A stretch of 64,000 nucleotides of DNA from Ferruginibacter sp. (GTDB lineage Bacteria; Bacteroidota; Bacteroidia; Chitinophagales; Chitinophagaceae): contig JACMKX010000020.1 in NCBI GenBank assembly GCA_014379905.1, forward strand, positions 111,090-175,089, read 5' to 3'. Numbering within the stretch: the first letter of the stretch is position 1; the number at the start of each line of letters is the position of its first letter. The notes beneath the pieces are model-generated. The model was given only the letters and a program-made list of their open reading frames with translations, searched no databases and was not told the DNA's origin. The translations under genes and the position numbers were made by a program. Positions 53,118 through 62,900 of the stretch are shown here, piece by piece.

Positions 53118-53408
53118 ATGGCAAAAATTTCAGAAACTTCTACCACGACAACTATTAAAGAGCAAAAAGCTACGGTGTCAAATCCGGAATTGTTTGGTAA
53201 AGAAAATTATATGTGGATGCTGATAGGCGCAGCTGTACTGGCACTGGGTTTCTTTTTAATGGCCGGTGGTAAAAGCGTTGATCCGAAGATCTTTAATAAA
53301 GATGAAGTATATAGCACTACCCGTATCACCATTGCTCCTATTTTAATTATAGCGGGTTTCATTATTGAAATATTTGCTATTATGAAGAAGCCGAAAACAG
53401 TTAATTAG
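53118..53408 (+). CDS. DUF3098 family membrane protein
   Basis: From the ATG at 53118 the product has 96 residues, with two hydrophobic segments (about residues 31-50 and 70-90) separated by a short loop with SVDPKIFN, the DUF3098 layout. Its Thr- and Ser-rich N terminus is cytoplasmic. In Bacteroidota this gene often lies between ftsX and uppP, as here, hinting at a shared envelope role. The frame is open further upstream but the residues are repetitive DNA. Confidence 0.8.
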   Translation: MAKISETSTTTTIKEQKATVSNPELFGKENYMWMLIGAAVLALGFFLMAGGKSVDPKIFNKDEVYSTTRITIAPILIIAGFIIEIFAIMKKPKTVN

Positions 53409-53562
53409 TTGATACGTTATTGGTAAGATATTTTTTGCGCTGTTTTCTGCAGCGCAATTTTTTTTTCTTTATTTCACGAATTTTTCGAATTACACGAATT
53501 GCACGATTTAGTGCATTAGTTTGCAAACTCAATAAATCCGCAATCATAAATCAACAATCAAA

Positions 53563-54357
53563 ATGGATATTATTCAATCGATCATTATTGCAGTGGTGGA
53601 AGGATTAACTGAATTTATACCGGTATCATCTACCGGTCATATGATCATTACCAGTAAATTGCTAAATGTGCCGGACAATGAATTTACCAAGATGTTTACC
53701 ATTGCTATTCAGCTGGGCGCTATATTGGCAGTTGTTGTATTGTATTGGAAAAAATTCTTTGATTTTAAAAACATACAATTTTATTTAAAATTGCTGGTAG
53801 GCGTTATACCCGCCCTGTTACTGGGTTTTTTATTGAGTGACAAAATTGATGAATTGCTGGAGAGCACCACAACGGTTGCCATTGCCTTACTGGCTGGTGG
53901 CATTATTTTATTGTTCATTGATAAAATGTTTAAAACCCCGACCGTGCATACGGAGAAAGAAATTTCTTTTGGCAAATCATTTACCATCGGAATCTGGCAG
54001 TGCCTGGCCATGGTTCCTGGTGTGAGCCGCAGTGCAGCCTCTATTATTGGAGGTATGCAACAAAAGCTTACCCGAAGTGCAGCAGCAGAATTCTCCTTTT
54101 TCCTGGCCGTGCCTACCATGCTGGCCGCCACAGGATATAAATTATTAAAACATTACAAAGAAACCGGTGGCTTTACCGGTGAAGAAATAAAATTACTGGC
54201 CATAGGAAATGTGGTGGCATTTGCTGTGGCTTTAGTCGCCATAAAATTCTTTATCGGTTTCCTTACCAAACATGGTTTCCGCATCTGGGGCATTTACAGG
54301 ATCATTGTTGGGATCTTATTATTGATATTAATTAAATCGGGTTACCTGGCTGCATAA
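53563..54357 (+). CDS. uppP: undecaprenyl-diphosphatase
   Basis: UppP (BacA) dephosphorylates undecaprenyl diphosphate, recycling the lipid carrier for wall synthesis. The 264-residue product has eight or so hydrophobic segments, the two catalytic motifs [14 protein letters not shown] (about residues 13-26) and [15 protein letters not shown], and the usual length. It completes the ftsX-DUF3098-uppP row. Confidence 0.97.
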   Translation: MDIIQSIIIAVVEGLTEFIPVSSTGHMIITSKLLNVPDNEFTKMFTIAIQLGAILAVVVLYWKKFFDFKNIQFYLKLLVGVIPALLLGFLLSDKIDELLESTTTVAIALLAGGIILLFIDKMFKTPTVHTEKEISFGKSFTIGIWQCLAMVPGVSRSAASIIGGMQQKLTRSAAAEFSFFLAVPTMLAATGYKLLKHYKETGGFTGEEIKLLAIGNVVAFAVALVAIKFFIGFLTKHGFRIWGIYRIIVGILLLILIKSGYLAA

Positions 54358-54403
54358 TATTCTTATAAAATCTCAATTTATCAGTTCAATCTACATTTCC
54401 TAG

Positions 54404-54471
54404 CTGTCATGCTGAAGCACGAAGGATCTATATTTTAGTTAAATAAGATACTTCGTGCTTCAGCATGACAG
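54404..54471. repeat. perfect 21-bp inverted repeat downstream of uppP
   Basis: Arms ctgtcatgctgaagcacgaa plus g (54404-54424) and its complement (54451-54471) with a 26-base loop. The tgtcatgctgaagcacgaagg word is of the kind that recurs in intergenic regions of many Bacteroidota genomes. Confidence 0.75.
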
Positions 54472-54539
54472 TACTAAGATTGTAAACTCAGCTCATAAAA
54501 CAGAATAAATTGTATATTCCATCTTCATACTATTAAACC

Positions 54540-55847
54540 ATGCAGACCGCTTCAAAAAAAGTAATCAACGGGTGGGCCATGTACGACTGGGCCAACTCTG
54601 TTTACAACCTGGTTATAACTACCACCTTTTTTCCGATCTATTACACTGAAATGACCAGGGGCGAACCCTTTAACGGAGTTGTTCCGTTTGCAGGACGGCA
54701 GTTTGTAAATACCGCTTTATATAATTATACCCTGGCAGCAGCTTATTTAATAGTAGCTTTTACGCTGCCCATTCTTTCGTCCATTGCAGATGCAAGAGGA
54801 AGTAAGAAGAAGTTCATGCAAATATTTTGTTACATGGGCGCCATTGCCTGCAGCTGTATGTATTTTTTCACAGCAGATTATTTTGCCTTTGGAGTAATTT
54901 GTATGATGATCGCCGCCATCGGTTTTTATGGGAGCCTTGTTTTTTACAACTCCTACCTTCCGGATATCGCAGCCATAGAAGATCGTGACCGCATAAGTGC
55001 CCGTGGTTTTTCATTTGGATATATCGGCAGCGTGCTAATGCAGATCGTTGGTTTTTTATTGGTGGTTTTTCATAAGCAAATTCCTTTTTTAAATTCTGAA
55101 GGAGATGCGGTAAGACTTACCTTTTTATTAGTAGGCATCTGGTGGATTGGTTTTGCACAAATCCCTTTTAAAAGATTACCTAAACCAAAACCTGCCAATG
55201 AAAATGCTTTTAAGACCAATGCATTTACCGAAGGATTTTCAGAATTAAAAAAAGTATTCAACACGGTAAAGAAAATGAAAGTGCTACGTCGTTACCTGGC
55301 GGCTTTTTTCTTTTACAATATGGGAGTACAAACCGTTATGCTGGTGGCCAGCAACTTTGGAAGCAAAGTACTTAACCTGCCTTCAACCAATTTGATTATA
55401 ACAATAGTACTGATACAACTTGTGGCCATTGCCGGCGCTTTCCTTATGTCGAGGTTATCGATGCGGTTTGGAAATTTGCCTGTATTAATGGCGGTAGTGG
55501 TGCTTTGGGTAGGCATTTGCATTTTTGGGTATTACATGAAAACTGCCATGGATTTTTACCTGCTTGCAATTATTGTCGGGCTGGTAATGGGAGGTATACA
55601 ATCATTGAGCCGCTCCACTTATAGTAAGCTTATGCCGGAAACAAAGGATACGGCCTCCTTCTTTAGCTTTTATGATATCACCGAAAAAATAGCTATTGTT
55701 ATTGGCCTTATTTCATTTGCAAGGATCGAAGAACTAACAGGTAATATGAGAGATTCCATTCTTGCGCTGATGGTATTTTTTATTATTGGTTTAATATTTT
55801 TATTGTACGCACAGGCTGGCGTGAAAAGAGAAACACCTGTTTCTTAA
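54540..55847 (+). CDS. MFS transporter, UMF1/Atg22-like
   Basis: The 435-residue product has about twelve hydrophobic segments. The N-terminal block GWAMYDWANSVYNLVITTTFFPIYYT is the signature of the UMF1-like branch of the major facilitator superfamily; the eukaryotic homologue Atg22 is a vacuolar amino acid exporter. Substrate is unknown for the bacterial members. It is followed by an MBL-fold gene by 10 bases, so the two are probably one transcript. Confidence 0.9.
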   Translation: MQTASKKVINGWAMYDWANSVYNLVITTTFFPIYYTEMTRGEPFNGVVPFAGRQFVNTALYNYTLAAAYLIVAFTLPILSSIADARGSKKKFMQIFCYMGAIACSCMYFFTADYFAFGVICMMIAAIGFYGSLVFYNSYLPDIAAIEDRDRISARGFSFGYIGSVLMQIVGFLLVVFHKQIPFLNSEGDAVRLTFLLVGIWWIGFAQIPFKRLPKPKPANENAFKTNAFTEGFSELKKVFNTVKKMKVLRRYLAAFFFYNMGVQTVMLVASNFGSKVLNLPSTNLIITIVLIQLVAIAGAFLMSRLSMRFGNLPVLMAVVVLWVGICIFGYYMKTAMDFYLLAIIVGLVMGGIQSLSRSTYSKLMPETKDTASFFSFYDITEKIAIVIGLISFARIEELTGNMRDSILALMVFFIIGLIFLLYAQAGVKRETPVS

Positions 55848-55857
55848 AACAAATTTT

Positions 55858-56694
55858 ATGAATTTATATACTATTAATGCCGGCTACTTTAAATTAGACG
55901 GTGGCGCCATGTTTGGCGTAGTACCCAAAAGCATCTGGCATAAAATAAACCCTGCTGATGAAAATAATATGTGTAGCTGGGCACTGAGGTGTTTATTAAT
56001 TGAGGATGGTAACAGGCTTATTTTGGTTGATAACGGAATGGGCGATAAACAGGATGCTAAATTTTTTGGGCATTATTATTTGCACGGTGATGATAGCCTG
56101 GATAAATCCCTGGGAGCGCATGGCTTCAACCGCAATGATATTACAGACGTTATTCTCACCCACTTACATTTTGACCATTGCGGCGGTAGTATTAAAAGAG
56201 AAGGCGATAAATTAGTACCTGCTTTCAGTAACGCCACTTTTTGGAGCAGCCAGCGCCACTGGAAATGGGCCACTGAACCCAATGACCGGGAGAAAGCTTC
56301 TTTCCTGAAAGAAAATATTTTACCCATACAGGAAAGCGGGCGTCTAAAATTTATTGAAACGCATCGCAACGACTTTCCCAACCAGGTTAAAATACGCCAC
56401 GCATTCGGCCATACAGAAGACATGATGTTACCTTCGGTTCAATACAAGGGACGCAACATTGTTTTCATGGCTGACCTCTTGCCTTCCATTGGTCATATAC
56501 CTTTACCTTATGTGATGGCTTATGATATGTTTCCTTTACAAACCCTGAACGAAAAGAAAGATTTTTTAACCGAAGCCCTCCAGGATGATTTCGTATTATT
56601 TTTTGAACATGACCCTCAGGTGGAATGCTGCACGTTACAGATGACGGAAAAAGGGATAAAGGGAAAGGAGATTTTTAAATTAAGTGAATTGTAA
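55858..56694 (+). CDS. MBL fold metallo-hydrolase
   Basis: The 278-residue product has the metal-binding block THLHFDHCGG (His102, His104, Asp106, His107) and a later His in RHAFGHTEDMM and in FEHDPQVEC. This is the metallo-beta-lactamase fold, similar to N-acyl homoserine lactonase-type hydrolases, but the substrate cannot be assigned. It has no signal peptide. Close linkage to the MFS transporter upstream (10 bases) suggests joint function, such as export and hydrolysis of a compound. A bidirectional terminator follows. Confidence 0.88.
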   Translation: MNLYTINAGYFKLDGGAMFGVVPKSIWHKINPADENNMCSWALRCLLIEDGNRLILVDNGMGDKQDAKFFGHYYLHGDDSLDKSLGAHGFNRNDITDVILTHLHFDHCGGSIKREGDKLVPAFSNATFWSSQRHWKWATEPNDREKASFLKENILPIQESGRLKFIETHRNDFPNQVKIRHAFGHTEDMMLPSVQYKGRNIVFMADLLPSIGHIPLPYVMAYDMFPLQTLNEKKDFLTEALQDDFVLFFEHDPQVECCTLQMTEKGIKGKEIFKLSEL

Positions 56695-56725
56695 AAAGAG
56701 AAAAGATGTCATCTTTTCTCTTTTT
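56693..56725. terminator. bidirectional terminator between the MBL and DUF3108 genes
   Basis: A perfect 15-bp stem (aaaaagagaaaagat / atcttttctcttttt) with a 3-base loop ends in T on both strands, serving both convergent genes. Confidence 0.85.
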
Positions 56726-56731
56726 ATATAA

Positions 56732-57547
56732 TTATCGTACACCTATTAGCGAACTCAACGGATACCGCAATCCCCTATAAGTATGCATATCTACCACCAC
56801 GCTTCCAACAGAAATCGGGCTCTCTACCCGTAACAATAAATGATTGGGATCATCGCTTACCCAGGCCGTCATTTTTTCTCCTCCTTCAAACATGGTTCCT
56901 TTTACCAGCAATGGCTTAAATTTAATGGCGTTGAATTTGCCATATTTGGTTTTTACTTTTTCTTTGCCCATGTAGCGGATATAAAGATGATAGATCTCAT
57001 CATCCAGGAACATGTCGAAAGGAATTTTATCGCCGGGTTTATATTTATTAAAATCAATATTGCGGGCGTAGTACATAGAACTTACCACATCCTGCATACA
57101 ATCGGTAATTTTAAAAACACCATTAGTGCTTACCGCAGTGTTGGCAGATTGGTTGAAAGTTACATTATTGTAAATTTTGTGCCCGCCTTCACTCACGTTG
57201 CGAATAAATTTCATGGGTAACAAAGTAGCAGTATCAACATAACTTTCATACCGATCTCTTACTTTAAAAAAGTTATCAAAGAAGGAATAGGTTTTCCCTT
57301 CACCCACAAAGTGATAAACGGCCTTGCCATTATACCTCTCCACTTTGGTACTAAAGGAAGCTTCCCCGGCTGCTATATATCCTACAGACCTGTAGTACAC
57401 TTTCATGGTAACAAATTCGCCGTCTTTAAAAGCCGTATTTTTTATACCGCAAAAATCAGCCTGTGGGGCCGTTGAAGTTGGTATAAGCGTAAAGCCTAAA
57501 CCAACAATTGCTATTATTAAAATTAAGGGTTGTAGGATTCTACTCAT
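56732..57547 (-). CDS. DUF3108 domain-containing exported protein
   Basis: The 271-residue product has a signal peptide (about residues 1-22) and then a beta-rich domain: FKDGEFVTMKVYYRSVGYIAAGEASF, RYESYVDTATLLPMKFIRNVSEGG, and a C-terminal AWVSDDPNHLLLRVESPISVGSV, typical DUF3108 blocks. The domain resembles lipoprotein carrier-like half-barrels; function not established. It overlaps the upstream flippase-like gene by 8 bases, so the two are translationally coupled. Confidence 0.88.
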   Translation of the reverse strand: MSRILQPLILIIAIVGLGFTLIPTSTAPQADFCGIKNTAFKDGEFVTMKVYYRSVGYIAAGEASFSTKVERYNGKAVYHFVGEGKTYSFFDNFFKVRDRYESYVDTATLLPMKFIRNVSEGGHKIYNNVTFNQSANTAVSTNGVFKITDCMQDVVSSMYYARNIDFNKYKPGDKIPFDMFLDDEIYHLYIRYMGKEKVKTKYGKFNAIKFKPLLVKGTMFEGGEKMTAWVSDDPNHLLLRVESPISVGSVVVDMHTYRGLRYPLSSLIGVR

Positions 57548-58466
57548 TTTCTTTTGTGATTTTTACTCCTAAAATTAAGACACTTCCAACTATAGCGGGC
57601 AGCACCAGGTTGATTAACCATATTCCCAATGCTGCTGCCTGTATTCCGACTATATTAGGACTGAATAGTTTAAATAATTCAACACTTGCTGTTGCCCTTA
57701 CCGGCAATTCGGCAAACCCTATGGTGGGTGCCATTGCCATAATAAGGTAGAAAACCGTTAACAACCAAAAGCTCACCTGACTATTAATATCTATACCCAT
57801 TACGTTCAGCAGCAACAGGTATTGCAAGATAAATACGCTGTAACGTAAAAATGACAGCAACAAAATTCTTAACAATTGTTTACCGCTGAATTGTTCAAGC
57901 AGTCTGACATACTTTAACGGTTTGCTAAGGAATTTTACCCGCTCCATCAAATGCAGCAGCCAACCTATCCTGAAATAAAAAAGCAAAGTAAATGTACTCA
58001 AAGCAATAGCGGTAAATAAAACGGTATTGCTTAAAAAGTCCGGTATCAGCCGGAAGGTTTCCGAATCCTCTCCCGAAAAATATTTCATAACAAGAAGACC
58101 TGCAGTTCCCATTAAAATGGTTACTAAAAACTGGCTGATGCTTCCCAGTATAGTTAGTGTAATGGCACGCAACCTGTTTTCTTTTTTTACATATAAAATT
58201 CTTCCGCCAAATTCTCCCATCCGGTTGGGCGTAAGCATGGTAATACTGCAACCTGCCAATACGCTTTTAAAAGCCTTTATGAAAGATATTTTTTCCAGCG
58301 GCGCCAATTGTATCTGCCATTTCCATGCTTCAATACCCCAGTTAACCAACATTAATAATAAGGATATCCAGAAAAGACCATTTTGCCAGCTGTATTTAAT
58401 GTGTTCCCAGCGAAGCCCCAGGTCGGGCTGATTTTTAACCTGGTAGTACAAACTAATGCTTAACAC
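57540..58466 (-). CDS. lysylphosphatidylglycerol synthase/flippase-like membrane protein
   Basis: The product has about eight membrane segments and the pattern of the LPG synthase transmembrane (UPF0104) family: FIKAFKSVLAGCSITMLTPNRMGEFGGRILY (a conserved loop with the NR-GE-GR triad), and an LPAIVGSV segment near the end. The family includes lipid flippases and the membrane part of MprF. The first conventional start is a GTG at 58466, giving 308 residues, but the frame continues upstream to 58523 with family-like sequence (NYLLGPILFIVLSISLYYQ), lacking ATG, GTG or TTG. The true start may be a rare codon. Divergent from ruvC. Confidence 0.8.
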   Translation of the reverse strand: MLSISLYYQVKNQPDLGLRWEHIKYSWQNGLFWISLLLMLVNWGIEAWKWQIQLAPLEKISFIKAFKSVLAGCSITMLTPNRMGEFGGRILYVKKENRLRAITLTILGSISQFLVTILMGTAGLLVMKYFSGEDSETFRLIPDFLSNTVLFTAIALSTFTLLFYFRIGWLLHLMERVKFLSKPLKYVRLLEQFSGKQLLRILLLSFLRYSVFILQYLLLLNVMGIDINSQVSFWLLTVFYLIMAMAPTIGFAELPVRATASVELFKLFSPNIVGIQAAALGIWLINLVLPAIVGSVLILGVKITKENE

Positions 58467-58558
58467 TATAAACAGTATAGGCCCAAGCAGGTAGTTGACT
58501 ATTATTTTGATACTTTTGCTCAGCTAATAAATATTTATCCCGTAAAAATAGGCTGCAC

Positions 58559-59137
58559 TTGCTCAAAAAACCAAAAATCATTTTAGGGATCGACCCCGGC
58601 ACCGTAATTATGGGGTATGGCCTGTTGTTAGTTGACAATAAAAATGTAAGCATGGTGCATATGGGGGTACTAAGGCTATCTGCCAAACTGGATGCTTATG
58701 AACGCCTCAAAAAAATTCATCAGCAGGTAACCGAGCTCATTGTGCAGTACAAACCTGAATGTTTTGCCATTGAAGCTCCTTTCTTTGGAAAAAATGTGCA
58801 AAGTATGCTGAAGTTAGGCAGGGCACAGGGTGTGGCCATTGCTGCAGCCATGCAGGCCGGACTGTCGGTAGCAGAGTATTCTCCTAAAAAAGTAAAACAA
58901 TCCATTACCGGCAATGGCAATGCTTCCAAAGAACAGGTGATGAAAATGATGCAACGCCTGCTTGGTATAAAAGAAGAGCCCAAATATTTTGATGCTACAG
59001 ATGCTTTATCGGTTGCACTTTGTCATCATTACCAGGACCACCCTTTGTTGCCGGCAGCCGGTAAAAAAGGATCCCCGCCATCCGGCGGAAAAGATTGGAA
59101 AGATTTTATTAAACAAAACCCGGGCAGGGTTGGATAA
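58559..59137 (+). CDS. ruvC: Holliday junction resolvase RuvC
   Basis: RuvC cuts Holliday junctions after RuvAB branch migration. The 192-residue product has the first catalytic Asp in GIDPGT (about residue 12), the Glu in AIEAPFFGKN (about 72), and the DATDALSVALCHH block near the C terminus with two further acidic residues. All four carboxylates are accounted for. Only a TTG start (58559) precedes the conserved part. The C-terminal 25 residues are a basic Gly/Pro/Lys-rich tail. No ruvA or ruvB is next to it. Confidence 0.95.
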   Translation: MLKKPKIILGIDPGTVIMGYGLLLVDNKNVSMVHMGVLRLSAKLDAYERLKKIHQQVTELIVQYKPECFAIEAPFFGKNVQSMLKLGRAQGVAIAAAMQAGLSVAEYSPKKVKQSITGNGNASKEQVMKMMQRLLGIKEEPKYFDATDALSVALCHHYQDHPLLPAAGKKGSPPSGGKDWKDFIKQNPGRVG

Positions 59138-59235
59138 AAGATTATTCTTATATACCATCCGGGGACCTATCAAAATTATAGTGATTAAACCATCTTAAAC
59201 GAAGCTGTTTACCGTTTTTTGTTTCCAGAGCCCTG

Positions 59236-59880
59236 CTATAATAATCTATCATTAAAGGCTTTGGCAACAGCTTCACTTTTACTGTTTACATGGAGCTTTT
59301 CATAAATATTTTTTATATGACTGCGGATGGTTTCTACACTTATGAATAAAGCGGAGCCTGCCATTTTATACGTGTAGCCTTTTACCATTAATTGCAGTAC
59401 ATCTTTTTCTCTTTCGGTGAGATTGTATTCTTCGCCTTTTTTATTTTCGCCGCTTTCGTGGTATTGGTTAAACATTTGTATTACCTGGCGTGCAATAGAA
59501 GCCGTCATTGGAGAACCTCCTTCATATACATCCTTTAAATGTTCCAGTAATTTTGCAGGAGCAGTTTTCTTCAATAAATAGCCATCGGCACCTGCACGAA
59601 TGGCTTCAAAAATATTTTTCTTATCATCAAAAACCGTAAGCATTAACACTTTGCATGCCGAATTTTTTTTACGGATCAATTTCAATCCTTCAATGCCGCC
59701 AACACCGGGCATATCAATATCCATCAAAACAATGTCGGGCTGATCCAGTTTAATATCTTCCTCTACATGGTTGCAATTGCGATAGGCATTTACCACCGTA
59801 AATCCTTCAGATCCCTGTATTAGCATTGTTAACCCTTCCCGGAGCTGATTGTTATCTTCATAAAGAACAACTTTTATCAT
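59236..59880 (-). CDS. LuxR/NarL-type response regulator
   Basis: The 214-residue product has an N-terminal receiver domain with acidic pocket residues at the start (YEDNNQLR), the phosphoacceptor Asp54 in VLMDIDMPG, and Lys in LLKKTAPA. A C-terminal LuxR helix-turn-helix follows (about residues 150-210), with LTEREKDVLQLMVKGYT and SVETIRSHIKNIYEKLHVNS. It is 53 bases downstream of the propeller histidine kinase on the same strand and is its expected partner. Targets cannot be inferred. Confidence 0.95.
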   Translation of the reverse strand: MIKVVLYEDNNQLREGLTMLIQGSEGFTVVNAYRNCNHVEEDIKLDQPDIVLMDIDMPGVGGIEGLKLIRKKNSACKVLMLTVFDDKKNIFEAIRAGADGYLLKKTAPAKLLEHLKDVYEGGSPMTASIARQVIQMFNQYHESGENKKGEEYNLTEREKDVLQLMVKGYTYKMAGSALFISVETIRSHIKNIYEKLHVNSKSEAVAKAFNDRLL

Positions 59881-59933
59881 ACTATAAATTTTATTAAATT
59901 ATTTTACTAAAACAATCCCCCGGGTATGTGATT

Positions 59934-62900
59934 TTAAACAGGAATACGCAGGATTATTATCGTACCATTGCCTGGCTCACTTTGTATCTCCAGCCGGCCA
60001 TTTAATGCCAATGCCCTTCGCTGCATGTTGATAAGCCCATTGCCATCTTTTATTAATGCCGGGTTAAATCCCTTTCCATTATCGGTAATGATAAGTTGCA
60101 ACACATTTTTCTTTACTGTTATTTCAATAATGGCTGTTGTACTCTCACTGTATTTAGCCAGGTTATTAACGGCTTCCTTGAATATCATAAAAAAATCATG
60201 GCGCCTCCCTAATTCAAAATTCAATTTTTTTATTTGGCCGTCTTCTTTAAAAGTGTAGGCAATTCCGCGGGCTTCCAAAAGACTGCCGGCAAACTCCCTC
60301 ATGCGGCTTAATACATTGTCTATACTATCATTGGTGTTATCAATATTCCATACTATATCGTCCATACTTTCCATTATACGATTGCTGTTATCGCTTATGA
60401 GGTGTATAAACTTCTTAGTGGCAGGTATATCTTCATCAATTTTTCTCTTTGCCATTTCACTCAGGATATTAATGGTACTCAAAGTGCTGCCCATGTCGTC
60501 ATGAAGGTCTCTTGCAATACGTGTGCGCACTTTTTCGGCTTCCATTTTCCGCCTGTAACGAGTACGCAACAAGAAAAAAGCAAACCCGCTTACAAGTACC
60601 ACCATCAATAAATAAAACCACCATTGCTTCCATGCCGGCGGAATAATCTTTATTTTAAAAGAAGTAATTTTTTGGGAAGCAATACCACCTTTGGTTTTGC
60701 ATTTTACTTTAAATGTATAATTACCACCGGGCAGGTAATTGTAAATAGCTTCTGGTTTGCCACTAACCCGGATCCAGTCTTTATCAACCCCCTCCAGCTG
60801 GTAGAAATATTCAATATGGTATCTTTTCAAAAAACTCATATTGGAAAACTCAATGGTCAAAAAATTCTGACTATAGTTAAGTTCTAACCCGTTTTTATTA
60901 CTTAAAATACTATCCGTATTCAGGTTGGTAGCAAACAATTTTATGCCGGTAATACTTACATTTTGCGGCACTTCTTCATTTAAAAATCTTGCAGGATCAA
61001 AAAGGGTAAACCCTTCGCTGTGGCCAAAGAGCATGCGCCCGTCTTTTAACCGAAGGGAAGTGCCCAAATTAAAGGTTTCATTGGTAAGCCCCTCCAAAAT
61101 TCCGTAGCTGTTAACCTTCCTCCCATTTACCCGTATTTTGGATATACCGTTATCACTGGCAAACCACACATCATTTTTTTTATCTGCCAGCATATTTAAA
61201 ATATTATTGTCCGGCAAACGATCAGCAGTATTTAAAAGAGTAAAACTTTCTTTTTTAATATCCATAATGATAATGCCGTCAGGTGAAGACAGCATCAATT
61301 CCCCATCGGAAATGGGAACAACATAATTAATTCTTGAAGAGGGGATAGAATTTTTATTCGCCGGGTCATTCCTATAACTCTTTTCAATAGCACCGGTTTG
61401 TATGTTTATTTTAAGCAGCCCGCTTTGAGATGTGCCGGCCCATATATACCCGTCATCACCAGGCAATAAATGATAGATCACGTTCATACCCTTTATTCCG
61501 TCGGAAAAGGTATTTATTTTACTAAACATACCGGTCACAGCATCCCTGCGAATAATAGTACGCCTGAATGTGCCGAACCAGATATTACCTGCTTTATCTT
61601 CCGCAATACTATATACACCATACCCTGCAAAAGCGGTGTCTGTTATCTTTTCAACCTTTCCTGTAACTGTATTTATTTTTAGAACATAATTAGTTTCCCC
61701 GCCAAGCCAGATATCATTGTTCCTGCTTTTTAACCCGGCCCTTACAACAAAAGTTTTATTATAGGCAGCCATATTATACTTTGCCGGCAGCTGGTTAAAT
61801 GCCCTGTCAAAATAATATAATCCTTCTTCACCATCTGTTAATACAATCGTAGTGTTATCTTTCATTTCTATAAATCCCCACACATTCACCGGCTTTGAAA
61901 CTTTGTCATTTATATTACTCTTAATTGAGTAATTAAAAAACTGCTGGCAAACCGGGTTGTAAATAAACAACCCGTTATCGGTTCCCATCCAAAAGGTATG
62001 TTCCTTATCTTCTACCAGGCAATTACCATTTTTGAAAGCTATCCCATAGGGCATATCCTGGGTTTGCTCAATCAATTTGATCTGATTGGTTTTCAAATTC
62101 ATTTCAGCAAAAGTGTTCCCGTATCCCCAGGTAGTACCTGACTTATCTGTTGTATATCCCATGATGCCCCATATACGGGAACTGCTGTCACAGAAAATAA
62201 CCTGGTCTTTTTTAATATCATAGCAGCTATGCGTGGTAGCAGTACTGAACCATAATTCTCCTTTATTATTAAGATGCAGTGTTACATTTCTTTTTGATGC
62301 CGGTGCACTTTTTAATAAATTATTATTGGAAGGACCAGGGCCGGGATATAAAAAATATTTTTTAAGATCATTGTAGATCACGATCCCTTTATCGGTACCG
62401 ATATAATATTGTTTATTGCTGCTGTCGTATACCAACTGGTAAATCAAATATCCTTTTAAAGGAATGATCTTTCCTGCTGTAACAAATTGTTTTGCTGCCT
62501 CATCATAACAATACAATCCTCCAGTTATCAATGTGAGCCACACCCGCCCATCCTGTAACTGCACTATTGAGCGGATCGTATTTGCCTTATGTTCCGGCAA
62601 CCATTTAATTATTACCGGGGCAAATTCAAAAGTATTTCTATCAAGCAAACAAATACCGGCCGTGCTGTGAACCCAAAACCGCTCCTGTTTATCTTCCAGG
62701 AAAGACATTACATAATTATCAGGAAGACCTGTTTTCGATTCTTTTTGCTGGCCCAGCCAAAGCCATCGATTTCCATCGAACCTTTGTATACCATTACTGG
62801 TAGCGAACCACATAAATTCTTTTTTATCCTGTATGATAAAGTTTACTTTATTACTGGCTAAAAAGTTATGCCGTGTAAATCTTAAATATTTAATTCCGGC

